Source: Saccopteryx bilineata
Lineage: Eukaryota > Chordata > Mammalia > Chiroptera > Emballonuridae
Assembly (NCBI RefSeq): GCF_036850765.1
Contig: NC_089493.1
Span: forward strand, 125,246,239 to 125,310,238
Length of the DNA stretch: 64,000 nt
Direction: 5' to 3'
The notes below the pieces were generated by a model, which was not told where the DNA came from, made no database searches, and saw nothing but the letters and a program-made list of their open reading frames with translations. Positions 11,006 to 20,900 of this stretch are shown piece after piece (position 1 is the first letter of the stretch; the number at the start of each line of letters is the position of its first letter). Position numbers and translations under genes: made by a program.

Positions 11006-12302
11006 ACATTTAGTTCATTAGTTTTCATCAGATAGTTGGGCATGAAGGCATGTGGTCCCTAATGCTTCCCCATCCCAAGTACAGGTTTCTAAGAAAACTT
11101 AGCCAAAAAGGACTTGGAAGGGGAAAGCTACTTGTTGGCTCCTGAATTTTAAACTAAAGCTAAGATAATTTTTTCTTTGTTCAGAATACCACCTAAAGAA
11201 TCAATAGTTACACTCATTAAACATCCTTATAACAAATCAACTGGACTTCCAGCTCATCTTGGCTTCCTCTCAAAAACCTTACTAAAAGGATAGTGAAGAG
11301 GTTATTTTTTTAAAGGATAAACACACAAAAATGGGGAGAAGGAAAGAGGAGACAGCAAACAAGACATTTCAAGAAAACTTTGGAAGAAAAGAAAACAATG
11401 AACAACTGATGAAAAGAGTTGGACTTCAGCTTTTTCTCTCTCCCAGAACCTACAAGGGCTATGCTTGAAGAAGCAAGGTGCTTGAGATACTGGAACCCCA
11501 GAAAGTCTCAGGGATCAAACACACCTGCCATTCAAAAGGCAGGGGTGCTGGAAGGGACTGGAGGTAGTGACTTGACTGGAACTTGTGTTGAACTACAGTA
11601 AAGGAGTAAACCAAGGGGGTCGAAAGGTGCTGTCCAAGAAATGAGTGCCAACGAGGGAGAGAGGCCCCAAAGGAGAAAAAGAAAAGCCACCGGTAAGCGG
11701 AGGGGGCACAGGGTGGTGGCCCCACGGTGGACTTGGAGCATGGCCCAGGCTGGAGCAGAAGACACAGGTCTCCTGAAGGGGTGTCTCCACTATATTTAGA
11801 GGAGTTCTACAAGTGTTTTGGAGAATTTAGAGAGAAATTAATGATAGTAATATAGAAAACAAAGCAAACAACAACCTAAGAGGCATTTTTTATTTACTGC
11901 AGGAAGAATTAAAGTTGTAAAAAGAAGGAATTGTCATTGTTGTACACTACATGTCCCAGCTGTGAACAATACTCCATTGTTATATTCGCAAACACACTGA
12001 ATATTGTTGTGTTACTGAAACTTGTACAGAACTGCAGTGGAGGGTGAGGGAAGAAGACACCTGCGTGTGTGTAAGGGTGTCAGCGAAATTCTACCGCGCG
12101 AAGCCAATAGATACAATTTTTTATTGAAAAAGTCAGAAAATAGAGGTATAGTCATATTATTTTAAAATATGGAGATGAAAAATACAGAGAAAAGAGTTAA
12201 AAATGATTGTCTCAAAGAAGCAGGACTGGGGTTGGGGAGGAGTGAGACAGAGGACTGCTTTCTTGATCTAGGAGCCTTGCAGTACCAATGAGCTTTTTGA
12301 AC
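11006..12302. other. Unassigned sequence
   Basis: AT-rich at 11200-11400 and 11800-12180. No repeat family or gene recognised. The minus frames at 11459-11790 lack any domain. Confidence 0.45.
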
Positions 12303-12304
12303 AA

Positions 12305-12308
<4 letters not shown>

Positions 12309-12372
<64 letters not shown>
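12309..12372. repeat. (TA)n(CA)n compound microsatellite
   Basis: About 33 bp of alternating TA followed by about 30 bp of alternating CA. It is likely to be length-polymorphic. Confidence 0.97.
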
Positions 12373-12373
<1 letters not shown>

Positions 12374-13229
12374 TACTGTGATAAAAAAATTTTAATTAAT
12401 TTAAAAATCAATTGAGGGCCACATGTATTAAAATGACAGACTGTAATATATATTCATTAAGCAAACATTTGTTAGTCCCCTACAAAATCAGTCAAGCAGC
12501 CCTGATTGACATCCTCCTTCCACCTCCCCAGGTAACTGCCTATTGGGGAAAACAGGCTCACTACATGCTGAGGACCCTATACCCCATGTAAGGACACAAT
12601 AGCACAATGGAACAGAGGGGGAAAGCTTTACAGATGAGGACATGCTAATCCTGGGTTTATTTCTTCTATCCATCTGCTTCTTAACAACAAAGAACTTAAA
12701 CTCTTGGTAAGCTAATATCACCTTCTTAACATATTTTGTACCAAAAACAGGGCTGACTATCACCACTGTCACAGTTCATCAGCTTCAAGAAGCCAACAGC
12801 TAACCTCTAAGACTGTTCAAAAATGAAGCAGTAGTGAGCTCCCAGACACAGAAGCATCCAGGCTGAACCTCAAAGGTGGATGTTTATCAAGAAGCCTAGG
12901 AAGGTGGGAGGGGGACACCGTCTGTCACAATCCTGGAGTCTCCTGAGACTAGAGAGACATCAGTGGCACACAGACTGCCTGCCTTTCACTGTCCCTGACA
13001 GCCACAGCGAGACCAGTGGATGAGATAGCAGCTGCTGACCATTGGCCCTGACCTGGAACGATAGCAGGTCGGGTTCAACATCCCGAAGCAGTGCTCCAGT
13101 TCACTGCACAATCAGATATCGTCTGATCACTCCCCCTTGGGGAGCTGTCAGCCCCACTGCTTCCTGGTGTCAGCCACGAGAAGGGAAGCAATTCATTTAC
13201 TGGGTCTGACTGGTTTAGAGGAAGACTCT
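12373..13229. other. Unassigned sequence
   Basis: No gene or repeat identified. The minus frame at 12488-12772 has no recognisable domain. Confidence 0.45.
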
Positions 13230-13490
13230 GACTCATAATGATAAAACCCAGCATTTACAGAGTGGCATGATAAGATTTAATATGCATATATGCCCCCAAG
13301 CCTGTTGAGGTAAGGATTCTTGTGTATTGTAGAGGAACCCTGTTTTTACAGATGATGAAACCGAGACTCAGAGGGCTATTTAAATAGTTCAATATCATAA
13401 CCCTTTAGTATGTGGGGAGGGTAGAACTTGAATTCTATCTAGTCATTGCAACCCAGTTCCTAAGCTGTGGATCTTAACCACTGTAAACTA
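13230..13490 (-). repeat. MIR fragment
   Basis: Reverse MIR, unusually complete: 'tttacagatgatgaaaccga', 'gaacttgaattctatctag' and 'cttaaccactgtaaactat' in order. Confidence 0.75.
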
Positions 13491-13599
13491 TATTACCTCT
13501 TGGAGTCAGCATCAAGGTCCCCTGTTTCAAACCATGGCCCAGCCTGTTGCTCCCCAATGCACAATTGTGTTTACACTGTGCTTGTTCATGCCAGTGCCC

Positions 13600-13800
13600 T
13601 CCTGCTGTGGGGTGTATCTGTTTCTCCCTTCATCTCTGTCTCTCTGAGTATTTCCTTCTCCATGAGAGTCCGTGTCTCCATCTCTTCCTCCCTCTCTCAT
13701 TATGTCTGTTTGTTATTGTTTCTCTCTGTGTTAGTCATGTTAGTCACCTTTGTTCTATGTGTGCATGTCTCTGGGTGTGTACCTGCTTTTATCTGCCTGT
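13600..13800. repeat. Pyrimidine-rich low-complexity tract
   Basis: A C/T-rich tract with repeated 'tctctctg' and 'tgtct' motifs. The plus-strand frame across it (13467-13814) is biased toward S, L, V and C for this reason and is not a supported gene. Confidence 0.6.
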
Positions 13801-13837
13801 TGCCCTCTGAATAACTGAGAAAACAAATTCCACAATA

Positions 13838-13902
13838 AATGGGTGGATGGATGGATTAATGGATGATGGATGATGAGTGGATGGATACACAGATAGATGG
13901 GA
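13838..13902. repeat. Degenerate (ATGG)n microsatellite
   Basis: Imperfect repeats of 'atgg' and 'atgatgg', for example 'gggtggatggatggattaat'. Confidence 0.9.
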
Positions 13903-14089
13903 GACTGCCTCCATCCCAAACAGCAGACATGGTAATGAGCAAGCATACCCCAATCCAAGTGTAGCCAGCAGCCAAGTTTCCCGAAGCCATTGGTCAGGCT
14001 CCTCCTCTATCACCCTCCCACCCCAAGGCCTGGGCATCCCGTTTCCATCTGAATACAAAGCCACTTCTCCACAGCTTGGTGGTTTGTGT

Positions 14090-14332
14090 CCAGTTTTATT
14101 GTTGATACAGATCTTTATCTGCCTGGGGCTTATAACTGACATTTAAATTACTCTGCAAACAATGACTCAATATTTATGGATTCTTGGACTGATGTATTTG
14201 TCAAACCTGGTGTCCTGAGTTTCTCCCAGGTCAAAAGGAGACATGAGCCAAGGTCAAGGCTTTGCCTAATCAGAAATGAGGGAATGGGTCTGCCCCTAAG
14301 CAAAGGTCCCAACTTGGAATACAGCTGTGTCT
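14090..14332. other. Unassigned AT-rich block
   Basis: Balanced, repeat-free sequence just left of the hAT insertion, including 'ttataactgacatttaaatt'. It could be a conserved non-coding block, but this is untested. Confidence 0.25.
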
Positions 14333-14340
14333 CCCTAGAC
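14333..14340. repeat. 8-bp target site duplication, left (SPIN-like hAT)
   Basis: The octamer ccctagac is repeated exactly at 16612-16619. Eight-base duplications are the signature of hAT transposition. Confidence 0.96.
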
Positions 14341-14405
14341 CAGCAGTTCTCAACCTGTGGGTCGCAACCCCGGCGGGGGTCGAACGACCAAAACACAGGG
14401 GTCGC

Positions 14406-14445
14406 CTAAAGCCATCGGAAAATACATATTTCCCGATGGCTTTAG
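14406..14445. repeat. Subterminal palindrome of the hAT element
   Basis: The stem ctaaagccatcggaaa pairs with its complement across a short loop, with one extra C in the right arm. Subterminal hairpins of this sort are typical of SPIN-type ends and may take part in transposase binding (inference). Confidence 0.85.
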
Positions 14446-14761
14446 CCGCTGAGAAGCCGCGCGCTAGCGTCTGCAGCAGCGCTATTCAGCTTGAACACAC
14501 CCCTTGTTATGGACGTGCGTTCCAAAATGAATGCCTGCAGTCATGCGCAGATGTGACTGCATCATCCGTCAGGGGCCTAAGGGAGGGGGGGGACGCTCCA
14601 CAGTCCATAGCAGCGCAGCTGATCGTCCATAGCAGCGCATTACATGTGTCCAGCGCTTGCTGACATCATCAGTGGGCGGGTGCAGCAAGGACCGGAGGAC
14701 AGAAGCCTAGGAGGCGGAGAGGCAAGAGGCGGAGAGCCAAGAGAGCCTGCGAGACAGCCTG

Positions 14762-15401
14762 CTGGTGTAAAAAAGGTTAATAATGTAAAAACAGTACACA
14801 CACCATACACACAATACTGTGTAAGTGTAAGGTGCTTTGTGTGTAATCATTACACAGTACACAAAGCAGCTTACACTTACACAAAGCACCATACATTTAC
14901 ACAGTGTGAACTACATCGGTCTTATACTATAAGAGACCACTATAAGATGTAGTTCACACTGTTCCCCAATGTATAATTATCTCCCATATCTCCCACTATT
15001 TTCCCATATTCTGAATGAGGAAACTGCTGAAATCAGTGGTTTCCAGCATTGAATCCGCCTCCTATTGATTTCATAGGGAGTTCGTGGATTTTGTGGAAGA
15101 GCTCCCGAGAATCTCGGGCTACCACACAATCCGCTGCAGCCTCCTTTTGATTTCAATAAGAGGCGGAGAAATGACAGTTTCCGACATATTTCTTCCTCTC
15201 CTATTCAAGTTAATGGGAGGCCACAGCAGATTCCGCTCAAATATAGAGCATGTTGCTTAATTTTTTTCACGCTGGAACTTTTCCTAGAGCAGAAAAATTC
15301 CAAAGGTGGAATCCGCCATCCCCAATAGACTGAAAGAGGCCTCACACTGAGGAATCTGCTGTGTGGATTCTGCGTGTAAAAGATCTGCCTCCTATAGAAG
15401 T
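14762..15401. other. Hairpin-dense insert of unknown origin within the hAT
   Basis: No transposase reading frame lies here. The segment is packed with inverted repeats. A long stem lies at 14818-14890 built on 'tgtgtaagtgtaaggtgctt' and its imperfect complement. A perfect 16-bp stem has arms at 14900-14915 and 14944-14959, with 'cagtgtgaactacatc' as its left arm. A 7-bp perfect stem is at 15103-15117. Three similar small hairpins of the form cctcc-tatt...aat-ggagg lie near 15058, 15140 and 15195. The repeated 'aatccgc' words look unlike ordinary bat repeats and recall elements seen in non-mammalian vertebrates, but that is memory only. Confidence 0.5.
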
Positions 15402-15844
15402 CTGGCTCAATGTCATGTTCCTCAAAGAAGGCAGATAATGTAGGAAACATGTAAATTTTATTTTTATCCAATTTATTTTTCCAAAGCTGAAGTTTCATTT
15501 GGAATGATTTAATTTTTTTGGATAAATCGAGGCACGTTGCATTTGGTCCTTGCAGTGATAAATTTAAGTCATTCAAGATGACAAAGATGTCCACCAAGTA
15601 AGCTATTTTCTGCAGCTCAGTTTTATCGCTAAAAAAATGCTTCGAATTGCGGTCTTGCTTTCTGATTAAAAAATGTTTTCAGTTCATCACGAAGCTCAAA
15701 GACACGTTTTAAAACTTTTCCTCTTGACAACCATCTGACTTCAGTGTGAAATAACAGAGCATTGTTTGGCGCATCTAGCTCGTTGCACAGTTGCCAAAAC
15801 AGCCTACTGTTTAAGGCTCGACTTCTGTGAAAGAACATTTGCAC
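15402..15844 (-). pseudogene. hAT transposase middle fragment, inverted and frameshifted
   Basis: Read on the minus strand, this encodes a hAT (ZBED5/SCAND3-like) transposase segment. Visible landmarks are FHTEVRWLSRGKVLKRVFEL, then FEAFF, then LVDIFVILNDLNLSLQG, and then FPTLSAFFEEHDIEPD. The 'RWLSRG' box lies in the hAT catalytic region. A run of seven T on the coding strand (plus positions 15631-15637), one more than the frame needs, creates a stop and splits the frame into 15629-15844 and 15205-15597. After EPD (about 15402) homology stops and the hairpin insert begins. The block is in the opposite orientation to the C-terminal block at 15827-16258. Confidence 0.85.
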
Positions 15845-16258
15845 ATGCTTGCAGACGAAATTTCATCATACTTTTCTAATCTACCTGACACTCCATTTGC
15901 ACTTGTGAGAAGTCCATTCACAGTGAAAGTTGAAGATGTTCCGGAGACAGCGCAAGAAGAGTTCATTGACCTAATTAACAATGATGCAGCAAGAACAGAT
16001 TTCTCTACGATGCCACTGACAAAATTCTGGATTAAGTGTTTACAGTTATATCCTATTCTGTCTGGGACTGTGCTGCGCCTTCTTCTTCCTTTTCCAACAA
16101 CATATCTTTGCGAAATGGGGTTTTCCAGCTTGCTGGTCATCAAATCTAAATACTGAAGTACACTTCTTGTGGAAAATGATCTTCGCTGTGCCCTTGCAAA
16201 GACTGCCCCAAGAATTTCTGAATTGGTAAGCAAGAAGCAACCACAACCATCTCACTGA
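15827..16258 (+). pseudogene. hAT transposase C-terminal fragment (dimerisation domain)
   Basis: Plus-strand frame beginning VKEHLHMLADEI and containing FWIKCLQLYPILSGTVLRLL and LPFPTTYLCEMGFSSLLVIK, the hAT C-terminal dimerisation region. An in-frame TGA at 16154-16156 follows KSKY. The same frame then stays open to the natural-looking stop at 16256-16258 (ending QPQPSH). In relatives the 'EEHDIEPD' end of the middle fragment would come shortly before EHLHMLADEI, so the two fragments come from one ancestral gene with the middle block flipped. No methionine start or N-terminus is present, so it is a dead gene. Confidence 0.88.
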
Positions 16259-16490
16259 ATTTGGCAGCATACTGTTGCAAAATATTGCACTGTTGTTTAC
16301 TGGTATATTACTATTGTTATATTTAAACCCATGCTATGCCATGGTGAAATGTTATTTATTGGAATTAGTAATAAATATTTCTCAATATATAATTAAATAT
16401 TGTTTTTGTGATTAATCACTATGTTTAAATTATGTTTGATTTGTAGCAATGAGAATACATAATGCATATCAGGTATTTACATTCCGAATC

Positions 16491-16517
16491 ATAACTGTAG
16501 CAAAATTACAGTTATGA
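16491..16517. repeat. Subterminal palindrome near right hAT end
   Basis: Perfect 10-bp stem cataactgta / tacagttatg with a 7-base loop. It is part of the conserved right end of SPIN-like elements. Confidence 0.88.
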
Positions 16518-16611
16518 AGTAGCCACCAAAATTATTTTTTGGTTTGGGGTCACCACAACATGAGGAACTGTATTGCGGGAGTCACGGCATTAGAAAGGTT
16601 GAGAACCACTG

Positions 16612-16619
16612 CCCTAGAC
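16612..16619. repeat. 8-bp target site duplication, right
   Basis: Exact copy of the octamer at 14333-14340. Confidence 0.96.
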
Positions 16620-17869
16620 TATCTAACTAGACCATGGCAGTTTCCCATTGGAAATTCAGTTCGCTTCACAGAGAGTGGGCATTTCCTGTGTGTGCAAAGC
16701 ACCATATTAAGCCTGCATGAGAGATGAGGATGACTGAAATTACGTCCCCATTCTTTAGGTTCCCGCACTAGGTAGACACAGAGGCACACTTAGGTAGCTA
16801 CAAGCAGAGTGCCTCCAGAGATCCAAACGCAGGTCATGGGGAGAAAGAAAGGAAAAAGTAATTCTAATAAGAGAAACTTCTTGCAGGGCTCCCTGGATGA
16901 GGAAGGACATCCCAGGAGGGAAAAACTGCAGGACCAAAAAGACTTAGAGATACAGAACAAGGAAAAGTTTGTGGGAAAGTGTCATGGAAAGGTAAACTGA
17001 GACCTGACCCTAGGGAGCTCTGAACACCAGAGGCATGTGGCTGTCCTTCTGCTGGCAAAAGGGAGCCATTGCAGGTCTTTGAAATCGGGAGACACCCCCA
17101 TAGAGCTCTGCATCCAGGAGCTCTCTGGGAGCAGCAGGAAGTGGGGACCGACACTGTCAAGGGTGGAGGGTCGGACCATTGGGACACTCCAACATGGGAT
17201 CCCACCATCCCTGGGCCTAACTCCCCAGGGCACAGCGGAATGGCTGGGCCATTCTTTTTCTCAATCTTTTAAGCATGGCCCTAATCTGCCTTGAGAAAAA
17301 CAACAGACATAAAACAGATGCTCCTGGGGCCTCTCCAATGTTGTAAGTTATGGAGGTGGACTTGGTCGTGGAGGCCAAACCATTCATCACCCTGGTGAAT
17401 TTAAGTTCTGGTTCTTGGAGACAAACAAGTTCACTCTTGTCCCTGTGCCAGCACAGACATACTTCCCCGGGCAGTGACTTAACTGCCCGGCTGCCCCCCG
17501 GCTCAGCCACAGAGATCCTTGAGTTGAAGCTTCCCTCCTGGCATCTGCCTCTGCAGAGCACAGAGCCTGGGCATCCAGGGGATGGATGTGAGCTCCTGGA
17601 GTTAGGGGCGGTGGTTGCAGGAGCTGGAAGAGCCGCGAGGCACCGTGGGCATCAGCAGGCTGCTTCCCCTTCACCGTTGGGACAGTGGGCCTGGTGCCTG
17701 TGCCCACAATGCATTTGGGGATCCAGGAGAATGTTGGAAATCCTTTTAAAATCGAAAGAAGAAAATGAATATATTTGTCTTTATACCAACACAGGCATAC
17801 AATATACTTTTTAATCATTTTTTTTAAATGGAGAAGTGGGGCCCTGCTATCCAGACCTAGGCATCTGGT
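16620..17869. other. Unassigned sequence
   Basis: No recognised repeat or gene. The frames at 16864-17208 minus and 17350-17814 plus carry no domain I recognise. Confidence 0.45.
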
Positions 17870-18360
17870 CTCAGTGTTCTCTGAGTTGGGATAGCCAGGC
17901 AGAGCCAGGGTCAGATCCTAGCTGTGGGAGTCAGTGGCTCTAACACCCTCCGTGCACCTCAGATTCTCCATCAGTGAAAGGGGCTGATGGGTTGGGAAGG
18001 CTGAAGATTTGCAGTGTCTAGCAGAAAGGCAGTGGTACCTGCAACTGCTGCCCATGTGCCCTGGCTCAGTTTATGACCCAGCTATTCTGGGCAGGTTTCC
18101 TGAACAGGCCAAGCCTTCATATTGCCTCCTTCTGATTGCCTCGGGTTGTTGGTGGCAAAGGGATCCAGGAGCCTCAGCTTGCTTCTGTAGTTCCCAGCTG
18201 GGCTGGACACAGGCCACACTCAGTAGGTGCTCGATGAGGAGAGGCTATCCATGTCAAAGTAGCTGACTGGCTTGAGGGCAGGGGCCACATTTTACACATC
18301 ACTCTTTTTCCCACAGCGTTAGGCACAACCTGTGCCCAGAGAGTGTTCTCTGGCTTTTAG
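17870..18360 (+). repeat. MIR trace and L2 tail traces
   Basis: Forward MIR trace at 17870-18010 ('gatcctagctgtgggagtc', 'ctcagattctccatcagtg'). L2-like 3' wording follows at 18205-18345 ('actcagtaggtgctcgatga', 'cttgagggcaggggccac'). Confidence 0.5.
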
Positions 18361-18460
18361 ATGGTTGAGGAGCTCTAAAATTTTGTGTTGTGCATCCTTA
18401 TAGACTTCTCTTATAGGTTATGCTTTATACCCTAACAATAGATGCTCATTGGTTCATTCA

Positions 18461-18475
18461 AACTTCTCACAGCTG
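18461..18475. repeat. Target site duplication, left (SINE 18476-18879)
   Basis: The 15-mer aacttctcacagctg is repeated exactly at 18880-18894. Confidence 0.93.
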
Positions 18476-18879
18476 GGCCCTGGCCGGTTGGCTCAGCGGT
18501 AGAGCATTGGCTTGGCGTGCGGGGGACCCGGGTTCGATTCCCGGCCAGGGCACATAGGAGAAGCGCCCATTTGCTTCTTCACCCCCCCCCCCTCCTTCCT
18601 CTCTGTCTCTCTCTTCCCCTCCTGCAGCCAAGGCTCCATTGGAGCAAAGATGGCCCGGGCACTGGGGATGGCTCCTTGGCCTCTGTCCCAGGCACTAGAG
18701 TGGCTCTGGTCGCAGCAGAGCGACGCCCTGGAGGGGCAGAGCATCGCCCCCTGGTGAGCAGAGCGTCGCCCCTGGTGGGCGTGCCGGGTGGATCCCGGTC
18801 AGGTGCATGCGGGAGTCTATCTGACTGTCTCTACCCATTTCCAGCTTCAGAAAAAATACAAAAAAACAAAACAAAAAAA
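18476..18879 (+). mobile_element. tRNA-derived bat SINE, type A, long subfamily
   Basis: The best-preserved type A copy. The head is 'ggccctggccggttggctca', the B box is 'gggttcgattcccggcc', and the A-rich tail has CAAAAC units. It differs from the other copies by a tandem pair in the body: 'gcagagcatcgccccctgg' is followed by a second 'gcagagcgtcgcccctgg'. The copies at 4259, 28552 and 35713 have a single unit. Framed by a perfect 15-bp duplication. Confidence 0.95.
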
Positions 18880-18919
18880 AACTTCTCACAGCTGTGCACT
18901 CGGTCCTGTCTGATTTGCT

Positions 18920-19335
18920 AAGCCCACCATATACCTGGGCTTAGCCAAAGGTGTCCGCCTGGCTCTGGCCAAACACAAACCTCAGGGCACTTGCATATGC
19001 TGTCTGACTTTCTAGAAATGCCCTTCTGCCCAAAGTCTGAATGGTAGACTCCTCATTTTTTAGGTGTCATTTAGATATCACCTCCATAGGGAGGCCTTCC
19101 CTGACTACCTCCCTAAAATGGATTCTTCCATTATTTCTTTTGGCTCTGAACCTGACCAATTTCCAATTTGTTCATGGTATTTAACATGTTTCTTGTCTCC
19201 TCTTCCTCTCTTTCTTTCAACACATGTAATTTCCTAGAGAGTAGAAATTTGGCCAATTTAAATCATCATTTCTGTGTGATAAATACCTAGCGCAGGGCTA
19301 GACTTTGAAAAATATTTGTCAGGTGAATAAGTGAG
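18920..19335 (+). mobile_element. L2 LINE 3' fragment
   Basis: 'aaacctcagggcacttgcat', 'ttagatatcacctccatag', 'ggaggccttccctgactacc' and a 3' end 'atacctagcgcagggctaga' follow the L2 consensus order. Confidence 0.75.
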
Positions 19336-20265
19336 TGGAGGAGTAAGTAATTATCTTATTAAGAAAGATTGAGTGCTTACAGTATCCTGAACCATCAGAG
19401 GTTTCTGTGCCTGATTCGTCCTGCACCTATGCAAGGTGACTTCTGCAGTGTGTGCGGTGGCCTGGCATGGCCAGGTCCGTGGAAGAGGGAAGTGAACCCA
19501 ACAGTGGTGCCCCAGGGCAGGGCTCCTCTAGAGAAGACTCACATGACACTAAAGATCAAGACCCAGACACCGCACTGAAAGAGCTGATTCCCCAGGAGGG
19601 GGCACAAGACATTTTGAGGGTCTAACTTGGGCCCTCAAGCATGAATTGCAACACTGGGATTTTCACCCAACTTCACTAGACCTTTCACCTGAGCCAGTTT
19701 CTTATACTTGTTTGAAAAAAATTGATTTTACTCATTCAACCAACAAATGTGTGCTAAGCTCCCCCATGCACCAGACACTGTGCTGAGGTGGAGTGTTCAA
19801 TGAGGAACAGAAGCAGCCACTGTCTGTGGTGAGTGAAGAATAGCACAGGAGACAGTGGGCCAGGGACCCAGGATGTCAGCTCAAGGAGGGATCTTAGACA
19901 GACAGCTTGTGCTCATCAGACCCAGGAGGGCCTGGGACCCTCCTCTGAGTTACTGCCAGCCGAGGCTTTTGTACCTGAGACTGGAGGGTGAAGGGAGAAG
20001 GGGCACCTCACAGGGACCTGTGTGCCCAGCCTGAGGGAAAATTGCTCTGCTCTTTGAGTGAGGGTCACTGCCTTGGGGGTCAGGGATTCTTTCTGAGTAT
20101 TTTGTGGGAATGCAGGTGGAGTGGCAGAAGCTTCAGCCCACCTGGGCCTACAGCAACCCTGACCGTGAGGCACAGTCAGAGACCAGGCAGAGGGCACTCA
20201 GTGTGTGCCTGTTGACCTTGTCCAGCCCCTCGGAGATAAATGCCACCTTCGCCACCTGCCCAGGC
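19336..20265. other. Unassigned, with an old repeat trace at 19720-19860
   Basis: The segment 19720-19860 ('ttactcattcaaccaacaaa', 'caccagacactgtgctgagg') belongs to a widespread ancient repeat that I cannot name. Similar text appears near 39885 and 63315. The rest shows nothing recognisable. Confidence 0.45.
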
Positions 20266-20269
20266 AAGC

Positions 20270-20625
20270 TGCATGCCAGTGTGTGTGAAACTGTGTGCGC
20301 ACACGCGCATGCAAGAATGAATGTGCCTGCAAATACATGCATGTGAGTGCAAATGTGTGCCTGTGGATATGAATGTGTCTTTAACTTGTCTGTGTGACTG
20401 TGGATGTATGCCAATGTGATGGTGCGCGCGTGCCCAAGCATGTGAATGCACGAGCATCAATATGGCTGGATGTGAATGCATGTGAATGAGTGTGTGTGAC
20501 CATGTGCGAGTGTAATTGCATGCACATGTGACAGAGTGGATGCGAGCATGAAACAGAATGAGCGTGTGTGCGGGCGTGTGACAGCGAGTGTGCTGTGTGC
20601 ATGTGTGCGGTAAGTGCGCTGGCCC
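20270..20625. repeat. Degenerate TG/GT-rich tandem tract
   Basis: About 350 bp of loosely repeated 'tgtg', 'gaatg' and 'gcatgtg' words. Frames are open on the minus strand (20148-20602) and rich in H, T and S purely because of the repeat. It has alternating purine-pyrimidine character, so Z-DNA potential is possible (inference). Confidence 0.75.
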
Positions 20626-20689
20626 TGGTCCAGGAGGGCTCCTCCCTGATGCTCCCTCTTCCCGGGAAGGAAGCTTGTGGATAGGGGCC

Positions 20690-20900
20690 AGATGGTCTCC
20701 TCTGACCCGCTATTTATCATCCCAGCAAAAGCTTATTCAGTTTAATGCTCTTCAGCAATTCATTTAAGGGCTCTGTTTGTTTCTGCTGATGAGCACTGTT
20801 AATTTGCACAGTGGTCTCATTAGGCCTAAACCACCAATTAATTCCTTTTGTTCTCATTAAATGGCTGATTCCTAAACATTTCCCAGACAACAATGGGCTG
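20690..20900. promoter_or_regulatory. Candidate conserved non-coding element
   Basis: A compact repeat-free block with dense AT-rich factor-like words: 'ctatttatc', 'gctttatt'-like and 'caattcatttaa' elements, 'taatttgcac', 'ccaccaattaattcc', 'ctcattaaatgg' and 'gacaacaatggg'. Homeobox (TAATT) and Sox (ACAAT) type words are concentrated, unlike the GC-rich flanks. This is pattern only; conservation was not tested. Confidence 0.3.

Larger units (their letters stand above)
14341..16611 (+). mobile_element. SPIN-like hAT DNA transposon, rearranged, 2,271 bp
   Basis: A cut-and-paste hAT element. Ends are inverted: cagcagttctcaacc on the left, and the reverse complement of the right end is cagtggttctcaacc (one mismatch in 15). 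Subterminal palindromes sit at 14406-14445 and 16491-16517, the latter with perfect 10-bp stems. A perfect 8-bp target duplication flanks it. From memory, the terminal text ('ctgtgggtcgcaacccc' and 'ggggtcaccacaacatgag') matches SPIN elements, a family known for horizontal transfer among tetrapods. Inside lie a C-terminal transposase block on plus, a middle block on minus, and a hairpin-rich insert. The N-terminal transposase half is absent, so the copy is non-autonomous. Target-site perfection and only light decay suggest a fairly recent insertion. Confidence 0.93.

Noticed and set aside
13467..13814. 115-codon frame with membrane-like composition
   Set aside because: The hydrophobic and serine-rich residues come from a pyrimidine-rich simple tract.
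18442..18921. 159-codon plus-strand frame
   Set aside because: Sense-strand translation of a type A SINE, recurring in other copies.
20148..20602. Histidine/threonine-rich minus-strand frames
   Set aside because: They are translations of a degenerate TG-rich repeat.
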